A stretch of 40,600 nt of DNA from Candidatus Aminicenantota bacterium (GCA_004377005.1 SOIV01000088.1:1-40600), one strand, 5' to 3'; shown: positions 19,548 to 29,499, counted from the stretch's first letter. Translations and numbers: made by a program. The notes: generated by a model not told the origin, from the letters alone.

Positions 19548-20383
19548 AAAGGAAAGCTTTAGGAAAGGGATTAAAGGCGTTCATCCCTGAAGAGTATAGT
19601 ATACTAAAAGAAGAAAGATACGCTGATTTAGAAGTTGAACAAATCAAGCCAAATCCTCTTCAACCGAGGCTGAAATTCGACAAGGAATCTATTGATGAGC
19701 TAGCTCGCTCGATAAAAGAATCCGGAGTTCTGCAGCCTGTTATCGTTGTTCCTGAAGGAAATTATTACAGAATTGTTATTGGGGAAAGGAGGTGGCGCGC
19801 AGCTCAAAAAATTGGCCTGCGCAAAATTCCATCTCTCATCCGCTCCATGCCCAAGGCGCAGCAGCTCGAGATATCCCTCGTGGAAAACCTCCAAAGGGAA
19901 GATCTCAATCCTTTGGAAATAGCCTTGGCCTATCAGAAATTAACTCAAGAGCTGGACTATACTCAACAGAAAATCGCTGAAAAAGTTGGAAAAGACAGGA
20001 CCTCTGTGGCCAATTATCTGCGTCTCCTCAACCTTCCCAAAGAAATCCAGGATGATCTGGCAGAACGCAAGATTTCTATGGGACACGCCAGAGCCTTAAT
20101 AGCTCTTGAAGACCCCAAGCTCCAAATTTCTTTTTCACGCCAAATCATTCAAAAACATCTTTCTGTCCGGGATGTCGAAAAAATGGTTCACAAACTCAAG
20201 CAGACTATACCCAGGCAAAAAAGGCAAATACCTGATCCTGACCTTATGGCTCTTCAAGAAGAATTCGTCAAGCTGTTGGCGACGAAAGTTTCAATCTCGG
20301 GAAGTCAGAAAAAAGGGCATATAAAAATCTATTATTTCTCTACCGATGATTTAAACAGAATTTATGAAAAACTCAAGGAGTAA
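19544..20383 (+). CDS. parB: Chromosome partitioning protein ParB/Spo0J
   Basis: 279 aa; KALGKGLKAFIPEE, IKPNPLQPRLKFDKESIDELARSIKESGVLQPVIV, GERRWRAAQ, HTH. Confidence 0.96.
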   Translation: MKRKALGKGLKAFIPEEYSILKEERYADLEVEQIKPNPLQPRLKFDKESIDELARSIKESGVLQPVIVVPEGNYYRIVIGERRWRAAQKIGLRKIPSLIRSMPKAQQLEISLVENLQREDLNPLEIALAYQKLTQELDYTQQKIAEKVGKDRTSVANYLRLLNLPKEIQDDLAERKISMGHARALIALEDPKLQISFSRQIIQKHLSVRDVEKMVHKLKQTIPRQKRQIPDPDLMALQEEFVKLLATKVSISGSQKKGHIKIYYFSTDDLNRIYEKLKE

Positions 20384-20387
20384 ACTT

Positions 20388-20816
20388 ATGGAAGAAAAGA
20401 CAATAGATGAAAATAAGCTCACTGGTTTTTTCGATAAAGACACTCAAATTAAAGGTGATTTAAGTTTTGAGGGTTCTTTCCGGATTGATGGGCGTTTTAC
20501 AGGAAAAATAGACTCTGATTCTGTGCTTATTGTCGGGGAAAATGGAAAAGTGGACGCAGATATCAAGATTGGCAAGATTATCATAAACGGCGAGGTCAAG
20601 GGCACCGTCCAAGCTAAGGAAAAGGTCGAAATAAACGCCAGCGGAAGAGTGATCGGTAAAGTCATAACGCCCAAATTAGCAGTGGAAGAAGGGGCTTATA
20701 TTGAAGCAAACTGCCAGATAACAAATCAAGTTTCTCCGCCGGAAACAGAAGAAAAAGCAGAAGAGGTTCTTCAATCATTACCTGAGAAAAAACCTGATTC
20801 GGGATATCAAACTTGA
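20388..20816 (+). CDS. Bactofilin (polymer-forming cytoskeletal) family protein
   Basis: DTQIKGDLSFEGSFRIDGRFTGKIDSDSVLIVGENGKVDADIKIGKIIINGEVKGTVQAKEKVEINASGRVIGKV; start placed at 20388 after AAGGAG rather than 20364. Confidence 0.92.
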   Translation: MEEKTIDENKLTGFFDKDTQIKGDLSFEGSFRIDGRFTGKIDSDSVLIVGENGKVDADIKIGKIIINGEVKGTVQAKEKVEINASGRVIGKVITPKLAVEEGAYIEANCQITNQVSPPETEEKAEEVLQSLPEKKPDSGYQT

Positions 20817-21538
20817 AACTGGCGACAGGCATCATCCCCGCTCGTTATCAATCTCGGCGATTCCCAGGAAAACCCTTGGCTCTCATCCAGGGAAAGCCAA
20901 TGATCCAAAGAGTATACGAGCTGGCACGAGAAGCAAAGTTTCTCGATCGGCTCATCATAGCCACTGATGATGAGAAAATTTTAGAGGCTGCTGAAGGTTT
21001 TGGAGCAGAAGTCCAGATGACTTCTCCTTTGCATAATTCCGGAACTGAGCGAGTTGCTGAAGTAGCCAAGGAGATAAAAACTTCAATTGTCATCAATATT
21101 CAGGGAGATGAACCTCTCCTTCGAAGGGAGATGATAGACGACCTAGTGGAAGCTTTGCAGGATAAAGCCATCCCTATGGCTACTCTTGCGGCCCAGCAGA
21201 AAGATATGGACCTCCTTTATGATAACAATGTTATCAAGGTAGCTGCGGACAGGGAAGGCTTTGCCTCTAATTTCTCTCGTTCTCCTCTTCCTTTCGAAAC
21301 CTCGGATTATTTCCTGCAGCACATAGGAATTTATGGCTACCAGAAAGAGTTCCTTCTTGCTTTATGCAAGATACCGCCATCCAAGTCAGAAAAAACAGAA
21401 AGTCTAGAGCAACTTAGAGCTCTGGAGAACGGCTACAAAATAAAAATTATCGAAACCCAATTTTCTACCTTGAGTGTTGACTCTCCTCAGGATATAATCA
21501 AGGTTGAAAATTTTTTGAACAAAGGAGCAAATGACTAA
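20813..21538 (+). CDS. kdsB: 3-deoxy-manno-octulosonate cytidylyltransferase (TTG start)
   Basis: 241 aa; GIIPARYQSRRFPGKPLALIQGKPMIQRVYE, NIQGDEPLL. Confidence 0.95.
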   Translation: MKLATGIIPARYQSRRFPGKPLALIQGKPMIQRVYELAREAKFLDRLIIATDDEKILEAAEGFGAEVQMTSPLHNSGTERVAEVAKEIKTSIVINIQGDEPLLRREMIDDLVEALQDKAIPMATLAAQQKDMDLLYDNNVIKVAADREGFASNFSRSPLPFETSDYFLQHIGIYGYQKEFLLALCKIPPSKSEKTESLEQLRALENGYKIKIIETQFSTLSVDSPQDIIKVENFLNKGAND

Positions 21539-23153
21539 GTTTATCTTCATCACAGGCGGAGTCCTTTCAGCCCTGGGCAAAGGAATTGCCGCAGCTTCTA
21601 TCGGAATGTTACTGGAAAGTCACGGCTACAAAATAACTATCCAGAAATTCGATCCTTATCTTAACGTGGATCCAGGCACCATGAATCCCTTCCAACATGG
21701 AGAAGTGTATGTCACAGATGACGGAGCTGAAACAGACCTTGATTTGGGGCATTATGAACGGTTCACTTCTACAAAAACGACCAAGGCTCATAACTGGACA
21801 TCTGGAAAAATTTACGAATCGATCATAAGAAAAGAACGAAAGGGAGAATACCTCGGCAAAACAGTCCAGGTTATTCCTCATGTCACTGACGAAATAAAAA
21901 ATGCTTTTTACGCTGTAGCTGACGAAAACGATATAGTCATCGTTGAAATAGGCGGCACCGTCGGAGATATTGAAAGCCAGCCTTTCCTTGAAGCGATAAG
22001 ACAGATGAGGCTTTCTCTTGGGGCTGACAATACCCTTTTCATTCATCTGACATTGGTCCCCTTTATCAAGACATCTGGAGAACTGAAAACAAAGCCAACT
22101 CAGCACAGTGTGCGAGAGCTACAAGCCGCAGGAATTCAGCCTGACATTATTCTCTGCCGAACAGATATGTTTCTTAGTCAAGATATAAAGGCTAAAATTT
22201 CCCTGTTCACTAACGTGCCCTTAGAAGCTGTTATCACTGCCAAAGATGTGGATAATATTTATGAAGTGCCCCTTGTTTTGGCCCAAGAAGCACTGGATAG
22301 CATTATCCTGAAAAAGTTTAATCTTGACCCGAAGAAAAGGCGTCTGGGGCGCTGGAAAGCCCTGGTGGAAAGGATGAAAAATCCAAGGGATGAAGTCGCT
22401 ATTGCCCTTGCGGGCAAGTACGCTGAGCTTCATGATTCTTATTTTAGCCTGAAGCAGGCTTTAGACCATGGAGGTATTGCTCACCAGCTCAAGGTTAAAA
22501 TATCCTGGATAGAGGCCGAGGATTTAGAAAAGGGAAAAGCCGAGAAAATCTTGGCAGGTGCAGATGGGATTCTGATTCCAGGTGGTTTCGGCGTTAGAGG
22601 AATCGAAGGTAAAATTAAGGCTGTTACCTATGCTCGAGAGAATAAGGTTCCCTTTTTCGGCATTTGTTTAGGCATGCAAGCTGCAGCAATAGAGTTTGCC
22701 CGAAATATCGCCTCGCTCCGCAACGCTAACAGCACAGAATTTAATCCCAAAACTCCCCATAAAATTTTCTTTAAATTGCGGGAATTGAAAGGAATAAAAG
22801 ACCTGGGAGGCACTATGAGGTTGGGCAAGTTTCTCTGTCGCCTCGAAAAAGGCTCTTTTGCTGAGAAGGCATATGGTAAATTGAACATTTATGACCGCCA
22901 CCGTCATCGGTATGAGTTCAATCCTGAATACGAAGAAATCTTAGCCAAGGCGGGTCTTTTCGTCTCAGGAAAAAACCCAGATCATAATTTGGTGGAAATT
23001 ATCGAGATCAAAAAGCATCCTTGGTTTCTTGGATGCCAGTTTCATCCTGAGTTTAAATCTAAACCCTTAAAGCCTCATTCTCTTTTCAAAGCTTTTATTG
23101 GAGCAAGTTATGCCTATCGTTCCCAAAGAAATACTCATAAACGAAAAAGTTAA
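21531..23153 (+). CDS. pyrG: CTP synthase
   Basis: 540 aa; KFIFITGGVLSALGKGIAAASIGMLLESHGYKITIQKFDPYLNVDPGTMNPFQHGEVYVTDDGAETDLDLGHYERF; GATase FFGICLGMQAA. Confidence 0.98.
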   Translation: MTKFIFITGGVLSALGKGIAAASIGMLLESHGYKITIQKFDPYLNVDPGTMNPFQHGEVYVTDDGAETDLDLGHYERFTSTKTTKAHNWTSGKIYESIIRKERKGEYLGKTVQVIPHVTDEIKNAFYAVADENDIVIVEIGGTVGDIESQPFLEAIRQMRLSLGADNTLFIHLTLVPFIKTSGELKTKPTQHSVRELQAAGIQPDIILCRTDMFLSQDIKAKISLFTNVPLEAVITAKDVDNIYEVPLVLAQEALDSIILKKFNLDPKKRRLGRWKALVERMKNPRDEVAIALAGKYAELHDSYFSLKQALDHGGIAHQLKVKISWIEAEDLEKGKAEKILAGADGILIPGGFGVRGIEGKIKAVTYARENKVPFFGICLGMQAAAIEFARNIASLRNANSTEFNPKTPHKIFFKLRELKGIKDLGGTMRLGKFLCRLEKGSFAEKAYGKLNIYDRHRHRYEFNPEYEEILAKAGLFVSGKNPDHNLVEIIEIKKHPWFLGCQFHPEFKSKPLKPHSLFKAFIGASYAYRSQRNTHKRKS

Positions 23154-23958
23154 AATAGGTGGAACCAATCCCTTCTTCCTGATTGGTGGTCCCTGTGTGA
23201 TTGAAAATCAAGACCATGCCTTTTTTATGGCAAAAGAAATAAAAAAAATCTGCGAAAATCTCCAAATCTCATTTATTTTTAAAGCCTCATACGACAAGGC
23301 AAACCGATCTTCAATATCTTCCTACAGAGGACCTGGTGCGGAGCAAGGATTGGAAATTCTGCGCACAATTAAAGATGAGCTTCTTGTTCCTGTCCTCTCC
23401 GATGTTCACGAAACAAACCAGATCGAGAAGGCTGCTCAAGTACTGGATATTATCCAAATTCCGGCTTTACTCTCCCGGCAGACAGACTTAATCGTCGAGG
23501 CTTCGAAAACTCAAAAACCCCTTAACCTCAAGAAGGGACAGTTTTTATCTCCTCATGAAATGAAGAATGCAGTCGAAAAAGCCCTCAGCCAGGGAAATGA
23601 AAAATTAATTATAACTGAAAGAGGAACCTTTTTCGGTTATAATAACTTAGTTTTTGACATCCGTTCCATTCCAATCATGAAGAAATGGGGATTTCCCGTT
23701 GTCATAGATGCTTCCCATAGCGTTCAAAAACCTGGCGGCGAGGGAAGCTCCTCAGGAGGAGAGGCTGAATTTATCCCCTATAAAGCAAAGGCAGGCGTGA
23801 GCGTTGGTGCGGATGGAGTTTTCCTTGAAGTCCACGATAATCCTTCCCAAGCTCTCTCAGACAAATATAATTCATTGATATTAAAGGACTTACGTAATCT
23901 TCTGGCTTCTCTGCTCCGGCTAAGGCAAGCAAGAGATATGAATAACAATCACTCTTAA
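23110..23958 (+). CDS. kdsA: 3-deoxy-8-phosphooctulonate synthase (start at internal ATG 23110)
   Basis: FFLIGGPCVIENQDHAFFMA, FKASYDKANRSSISSYRGPG, VIDASHSVQKPGG; GGAG RBS at 23099-23102 supports ATG 23110. Confidence 0.95.
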   Translation: MPIVPKEILINEKVKIGGTNPFFLIGGPCVIENQDHAFFMAKEIKKICENLQISFIFKASYDKANRSSISSYRGPGAEQGLEILRTIKDELLVPVLSDVHETNQIEKAAQVLDIIQIPALLSRQTDLIVEASKTQKPLNLKKGQFLSPHEMKNAVEKALSQGNEKLIITERGTFFGYNNLVFDIRSIPIMKKWGFPVVIDASHSVQKPGGEGSSSGGEAEFIPYKAKAGVSVGADGVFLEVHDNPSQALSDKYNSLILKDLRNLLASLLRLRQARDMNNNHS

Positions 23959-23973
23959 GGAATAATAAAAGCC

Positions 23974-24945
23974 ATGACAAAAAATGATATCATTCGAACC
24001 GGTAAATATGTGCTGGAAACAGAGGCAAAAGCAGTTAAAACCTTGGCTTCCGGACTGGATGAAAACTTTGCAAAGGCAGTTGAGCTCCTCTTCCAGACAA
24101 AATCTCGAGTTATAGTTACTGGCATGGGAAAATCAGGTCATGTAGGCCGGAAAATCGCCGCAACTTTAGCCAGCTGCGGTACTCCGGCCATTTTTATCCA
24201 TCCGGCTGAAGCTGGACACGGAGACCTCGGTATGATCCTCAAAGAGGACATTCTCATAGCTATCTCTTACAGCGGAGAGACGAGAGAGCTTGTTGATCTC
24301 CTTGATTACGTGAAAAGGGCTGGAATAAAACTGATCAGCATCACAGGCGATAAAAATTCAAAATTGGGCAAGTACAGTGATATCGTCTTGGAGGCGAAGG
24401 TTGAAAAGGAAGCGGAACCTAACGGCATGATCCCCACAGCAAGCTCTACCGCTGCCTTAGCGATGGGAGATGCAGTCGCTATCGCCTTGATGAAGAAGAA
24501 GGGATTCGGAGAAAAAGATTTCGTTTCTGTTCATCCCAGAGGAGAAGCCAGAAAAAAGCTTCTCAAAATTAAAAATTTAATGCACAAAGGAAGAAAGATC
24601 GCCCGCGTGTCTCAAAAGACTCCGATGAAAGCTGTCCTTGAAGAAATTACCAGGAAAAAATTAGGAATGACGTGTGTGATCGACAAGCAGGAAAAGCTTT
24701 TGGGAATTATCACAGACGGAGATTTAAGACGGCTGATCCAAAAATTCGGAAAAAATTTACTGCAAAAAACCGCTCAAGATTGTATGACTCCAAATCCAGT
24801 CACGATCGACAAAGCGGATTTAGCCACCAAGGGCTTAAACCTCATGGAAAAGAACAAAATCACTTCCTTAATCATCAAGAATAAAAAAGGGGAAATTGAG
24901 GGAATCATCCATCTCCATGATTTATGGCGAACAGAGATGTTCTGA
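23974..24945 (+). CDS. kdsD: Arabinose-5-phosphate isomerase (SIS plus CBS pair)
   Basis: 323 aa; VIVTGMGKSGHVGRKIAATLASCGTPAIFIHPAEAGHGDLGMI; CBS domains. Confidence 0.93.
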   Translation: MTKNDIIRTGKYVLETEAKAVKTLASGLDENFAKAVELLFQTKSRVIVTGMGKSGHVGRKIAATLASCGTPAIFIHPAEAGHGDLGMILKEDILIAISYSGETRELVDLLDYVKRAGIKLISITGDKNSKLGKYSDIVLEAKVEKEAEPNGMIPTASSTAALAMGDAVAIALMKKKGFGEKDFVSVHPRGEARKKLLKIKNLMHKGRKIARVSQKTPMKAVLEEITRKKLGMTCVIDKQEKLLGIITDGDLRRLIQKFGKNLLQKTAQDCMTPNPVTIDKADLATKGLNLMEKNKITSLIIKNKKGEIEGIIHLHDLWRTEMF

Positions 24946-25490
24946 TGAAAAAAAAAGAGCGCGCACGTAAAATAAAAATGATCATCATGGATGTCGACGG
25001 CACGCTTACTGACGGAAACCTCCTCCTTCTGCCTGACGGCGAAGAACTCAAAGCTTACAATGTCAAGGACGGGACGGGAATTTTACTCGCTCACATGGCG
25101 GGCCTGAAGACAGGTATCATAACCGGAAAAATATCAAGTTCCCTGAAAAAAAGGGCTGAAAGACTGAAAATCATGGAGGTTCATGAGGGAATTCTTGATA
25201 AAAAAAAGGTTCTACTGGAAATCCTCGAAAAAAACAAACTCCACGCGGAGCAAATTGCCTATATAGGCGATGACGTAGGAGACCTTGAGGTCATCAAATC
25301 TGTAGGACTGGCTGGTGCCGTTGCCGATGCGCATTCAGAGATAAAGAAACGCAGTCATTTTATCTGCGGCAATCCTGGGGGGAAAGGAGCAGTACGGGAA
25401 TTTATCGAATTCATTCTTGAAGCCCAGAATAAATGGCCAACCATCGAAGCCAGCTTTAAAGATTTTGTTAAGCTGAAGGAAAAAATCTAA
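24945..25490 (+). CDS. kdsC: 3-deoxy-manno-octulosonate-8-phosphatase (HAD); start by TGATG overlap with kdsD
   Basis: MIIMDVDGTLTDGNLLL, IAYIGDDVGDLEVIKSVGLAGAVADA. Confidence 0.92.
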   Translation: MKKKERARKIKMIIMDVDGTLTDGNLLLLPDGEELKAYNVKDGTGILLAHMAGLKTGIITGKISSSLKKRAERLKIMEVHEGILDKKKVLLEILEKNKLHAEQIAYIGDDVGDLEVIKSVGLAGAVADAHSEIKKRSHFICGNPGGKGAVREFIEFILEAQNKWPTIEASFKDFVKLKEKI

Positions 25491-25553
25491 AACTAAAAAT
25501 ATAATCAGCTGCGCGATAACCAGTTACTTTTTCCTGGTCAGCTGGAGGATAAG

Positions 25554-26924
25554 GTGAAAATAAAACCTGAAATTTTCAGAGAGTACGATATAAGAGGAGT
25601 TGTCGATAAAGACCTGACTCAAGATACTGTTGAATTAATAGGAAAAGGAATAGGCACCTATTTTCGCCGGCATAAAAGAAAAGAGGTAGCCCTGGGAAGA
25701 GACTGCCGACTCAGCTCTCCGATCTTTTCTGAAGCTCTGTCCAGGGGCCTTCTCTCAACAGGATGTAAGATCGTAGAGCTCGGCGTCGTTCCGACTCCTC
25801 TCCTTTATTTCGCTATTTATCACAAAAAAATGGAGGCGGGAGTGATGCTCACCGGCTCCCACAACCCTCCTGAATATAACGGCTTCAAAATAATGGTTGG
25901 AGAGGAAACACTCTACGGAGAAGCCATCCAAAACATATTCACCATCATTCAAGACAATGATTTCATAAAAGAGGAAAGTACATCCAGGAGAACTTACGAT
26001 ATTGCTTCTGAATACAAAGATTATATTGAGAAAAATATCAGGCTCGAAAAAAAACTGAAGGTAGTCGTGGATGCTGGAAACGGAACTGCAGGGGTTATAG
26101 CTTGCCCTATTTTCAAAAAGTTGGGATGTGATGTTATCGAACTCTACTGTGAGATGGACGGCAACTTTCCCAACCACCATCCTGACCCAACTCTTCCTGA
26201 AGCCCTCGAACACCTCATCAAAGAAGTCATCCGATCAAAAGCACATTTGGGCATAGCCTATGATGGAGACGGAGACAGGATTGGAGTCATTGATGATGAG
26301 GGGCACATTATCTGGGGCGACCTCCTCATGGTCCTCTTCTCGCAGGATATACTTTCGCGAAATCCGGGAGCTTCTATCATCTCTGAAGTGAAAGCTTCTA
26401 AAGTTTTTTACGAAGAAATTAAAAAATTGGGCGGCCTGCCTATCATGTGGAAAACCGGCCATTCCTTAATCAAGAAAAAAATCAAGGAAGAAAAGGCTCT
26501 TCTGGCCGGGGAGATGAGCGGCCACATCTTCTTCGCCGACAGATACTTCGGTTTTGATGATGCCATCTATTCTTCAGCACGCCTGCTGGAACTTCTCTCT
26601 AAGTCAGAAAAAAAGCTCTCCCAGATGCTCTCTGAACTACCCAAAACCTACAATACACCGGAAATCAGAGTTTACGCCTCTGATGAGGTGAAATTCAAAA
26701 TAGTCGAAGAAGTAAAAAAAGAGCTTTCTCAAGAATACCCCATCATCGATATAGACGGTGTCAGGGCAATTTTTCCTGAAGGGTGGGGCTTGGTTCGGGC
26801 CTCAAACACTCAAGAAGCTCTAGTTCTTCGTTTTGAAGGCGATACAGAAGAAGCCCTCAAGGCCATAGAAAAAGAAGTTAAGCGTGTTGTTGAGAATGCC
26901 ATAAAAAGGTTAGAGCGTACTTGA
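25554..26924 (+). CDS. Phosphomannomutase/phosphoglucomutase (GTG start)
   Basis: 456 aa; FREYDIRGVVDKDLT, MLTGSHNPPEYNGFKIM, AYDGDGDRIGVID, GEMSGHIFF. Confidence 0.94.
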   Translation: MKIKPEIFREYDIRGVVDKDLTQDTVELIGKGIGTYFRRHKRKEVALGRDCRLSSPIFSEALSRGLLSTGCKIVELGVVPTPLLYFAIYHKKMEAGVMLTGSHNPPEYNGFKIMVGEETLYGEAIQNIFTIIQDNDFIKEESTSRRTYDIASEYKDYIEKNIRLEKKLKVVVDAGNGTAGVIACPIFKKLGCDVIELYCEMDGNFPNHHPDPTLPEALEHLIKEVIRSKAHLGIAYDGDGDRIGVIDDEGHIIWGDLLMVLFSQDILSRNPGASIISEVKASKVFYEEIKKLGGLPIMWKTGHSLIKKKIKEEKALLAGEMSGHIFFADRYFGFDDAIYSSARLLELLSKSEKKLSQMLSELPKTYNTPEIRVYASDEVKFKIVEEVKKELSQEYPIIDIDGVRAIFPEGWGLVRASNTQEALVLRFEGDTEEALKAIEKEVKRVVENAIKRLERT

Positions 26925-27715
26925 GTTTATTCGAGATTATCCTCCTGGGAATCATTCAGGGCTTAACTGAATTTTTCCCGGTCAGCAGCTCGGGTCATCT
27001 GGTTTTTCTCCAGAATCTTTTTGGCCTCCGTGAACCACAATTATTCATAGATGTTATGCTCCATGTTGGCACTCTCCTTTCCCTCTTCATCTTCCTCCGC
27101 AGAGAAATCTTAGAACTTACTCAAAGCTTCGGGAATTTTTGTTTGAGCCCTAAAAAAAATATTTCCAATCCAAAGATAAAACTTATCTTTTCCCTGACTG
27201 TTGCCTCTCTTCCCACAGCTTTGATAGCCTACTTTTTCCACGATTTTTTTGAATCACTTTTTTCCTCTTTAAGGGTTGTTGGCGTAGCACTGCTTATCAC
27301 TGCCAGCTTTCTTTTCCTGACCAGGTTTGCCAGAGAGAAAAAAAAGAAAGATATTGTTCATCCCTTTATCATCGGCATTCTCCAGGGCTTGGCCATTATC
27401 CCGGGCTTATCTCGTTCTGGATTGACTATAGGAGGAGCTCTCCTTCTTGGCTGGAAGAGAAAAGAAGCTGCTCAATTTTCTTTTCTCCTTTCCATCCCAG
27501 CCATTTTGGGGGCTTCCCTTTTTGAGCTTCAAAAGATTGACTCGAACACTCAACCCTGGTTTCCTTTGATAACCGGAATCCTCGTTGCCGCCTTTTTTGG
27601 CTTTATTGCCTTGACTCTTTTGGTTAGATTAATCAATAAAGGAAAATTTTATTCCTTTTCCTATTATTGCCTTTTGGTAGGCCTTGCAGCTCTCATCTTA
27701 TCCTTTCTCACATAG
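26921..27715 (+). CDS. uppP: Undecaprenyl-diphosphatase UppP/BacA (TTG start)
   Basis: 264 aa; GIIQGLTEFFPVSSSGHLVF, GLAIIPGLSRSGLTIGGALLLG. Confidence 0.96.
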   Translation: MSLFEIILLGIIQGLTEFFPVSSSGHLVFLQNLFGLREPQLFIDVMLHVGTLLSLFIFLRREILELTQSFGNFCLSPKKNISNPKIKLIFSLTVASLPTALIAYFFHDFFESLFSSLRVVGVALLITASFLFLTRFAREKKKKDIVHPFIIGILQGLAIIPGLSRSGLTIGGALLLGWKRKEAAQFSFLLSIPAILGASLFELQKIDSNTQPWFPLITGILVAAFFGFIALTLLVRLINKGKFYSFSYYCLLVGLAALILSFLT

Positions 27716-27753
27716 AATGAGTAACTTAACTGCTTTTTTTAAAGGAGATTAAA

Positions 27754-28830
27754 ATGGATATTCGAGCAGTTATAATGGCCGGCGGTGCCGGCACTCGATT
27801 CTGGCCGTTGAGCCGAAAGAAAAACCCGAAGCAGTTTCTTCCGATTGTCAGCGACAAAACAATGATCGAAGAAACAGTCCATCGTCTTCTGGCAAAGGTG
27901 CCCTCGAACAATATCTACACTATTGCTAACTTTGCCCAGACCCAAGTTATAAGAAGCCTCCTTCCAGATCTTCCCCAAGAGAATCTTCTTGTAGAACCCA
28001 CGGGAAGAAACACAGCTCCTTCTTTGATGCTGGCCACAGCCTGGATTTATCTCCAGAATCCCAAGGCAGTGCTGGCTGCCTTGCCCGCTGACCATCTCAT
28101 AAAGGACGCTCCTCTTTTCCTGAGAAAGCTCGACGCTGGAGCCGCAGCAGCCGCTAAAGGAGAAAACCTCATCACGTTTGGAATTCCTCCCGCATATCCG
28201 GAGACTGGATACGGCTATATCCGATTTTCCCCTGAAAAGCCTCTCCACTTCCTGGATGAGCCCTTTTTTCCCGTCCAGGAATTCAAGGAAAAACCTGAAT
28301 ATGAGCAAGCCAAGAATTTTTTAGAAGAGGGAAACTATTTCTGGAACTCAGGAATGTTTCTCTGGCGGGCAGATATTTTCGTCCAGAAGCTTGAAAAGCA
28401 TGCACCTTCCATGTTTATTTATTGGCAAAAGATTCTTGATGCTCTAAAAAACAAGGACGAGACCCAGATCGCCTCTATCTTTGAGGAGATTCCTTCAATA
28501 TCCATAGACTATGCTCTGATGCAAAAAGCACAGGGAGTGTTAATGTGCAGAGGAAATTTTGGCTGGTCTGATGTGGGAGCTTGGTCCTCATTAGCGGACA
28601 TATGGCCTCGGGATAAAGAGGGCAATACCCTTAGAGGGGAAAGCATTATTCTGGATTCCAAAAATTGCCTTCTGTATAATCCTCACAAATTAACAGCCCT
28701 TATCGGAGTTAAGGATATCATTGTGGTGGAGACTGAAGATGCCCTTCTCATTACTCACAAGAACATGGCTCAGAAAGTGAAAGACATAGTCGAGGAAATA
28801 AAACAAAAAGGCAAAGTTAAATATTTATAA
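27754..28830 (+). CDS. manC: Mannose-1-phosphate guanylyltransferase
   Basis: 358 aa; AVIMAGGAGTRFWPLSRKKNPKQFLPI; FGWSDVGAWSSLADI. Confidence 0.94.
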   Translation: MDIRAVIMAGGAGTRFWPLSRKKNPKQFLPIVSDKTMIEETVHRLLAKVPSNNIYTIANFAQTQVIRSLLPDLPQENLLVEPTGRNTAPSLMLATAWIYLQNPKAVLAALPADHLIKDAPLFLRKLDAGAAAAAKGENLITFGIPPAYPETGYGYIRFSPEKPLHFLDEPFFPVQEFKEKPEYEQAKNFLEEGNYFWNSGMFLWRADIFVQKLEKHAPSMFIYWQKILDALKNKDETQIASIFEEIPSISIDYALMQKAQGVLMCRGNFGWSDVGAWSSLADIWPRDKEGNTLRGESIILDSKNCLLYNPHKLTALIGVKDIIVVETEDALLITHKNMAQKVKDIVEEIKQKGKVKYL

Positions 28831-29152
28831 AAGCTGCCCTCGCCATGATAGACTTAAAAAAGCATTAGACCACGCTCAAAAGCGAGGACAATATAGACCA
28901 GCTGATCGTGCAGTTTAGCGAAAAAATCCCCCTCTCTTAAGAAAATTATCCTTACTTTTTTCCCAATAATATAAAAAACCACAGAAACATCGCATCTCGG
29001 TTGACACAAGAATAAATACAAGTTGTTGATATAATTGATATTACCTCAAATACGATTCCACTACTGAACAGAAGCGTTGAAAATAGGAAATTGTTAAATG
29101 AATAATACTAGAAATTCATATTTACAATTTTGTTAAAAAAATATATAACATT

Positions 29153-29209
29153 GTTCGATTTATCGTACATATCATTAAATAAAACGTACATATGTTCGAT
29201 AAAACGACC
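29153..29209. repeat. Clustered imperfect palindromes / repeated half-sites
   Basis: GTTCGATTTATCGTAC (29153-29168), CGTACATATGTTCG (29185-29198, 12/14 self-complementary) and GTTCGATAAAACGACC (29194-29209) share TGTTCGAT and CGTACATAT words. Confidence 0.5.
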
Positions 29210-29499
29210 ATATAAACGAAATATCACAGTATATTATAGGCTGCATTTTCAAGCACGGCGAAAACACCATTAATAAGACTTATGGGCCGCAATCCAGAAA
29301 GGAAGTACAGTGGAAGATAAATCACAAGAAGATTCAACATGTAAGCTTCAAGATGTTAGAGCTGCTGGAGTTACTACCTAAAAATGGAATGCTTAACAGG
29401 GGAAGGAGCTTAAAAGCACCACAATGGAGTCTCCATAAAGATAGCATTGTAGTCAATGAGGTTTCAAGTCTGATCAATGATGAAAAAAGGATATATTAA
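29203..29499 (+). pseudogene. Open frame without canonical start codon; possible 5'-truncated gene of unknown family
   Basis: Frame 29203-29499 uninterrupted: ...GCIFKHGENTINKTYGPQSRKEVQWKINHKKIQHVSFKMLELLELLPKNGMLNRGRSLKAPQWSLHKDSIVVNEVSSLINDEKRIY*; the first ATG in frame is at 29353. Confidence 0.35.

Noticed and set aside
28831-28950. Possible HEPN/nucleotidyltransferase-substrate-binding (HI0074-like) remnant
   Set aside because: The short fragment (TTLKSEDNIDQLIVQFSEKI) is only loosely suggestive and has stops before and after; not enough to name a family without a search.
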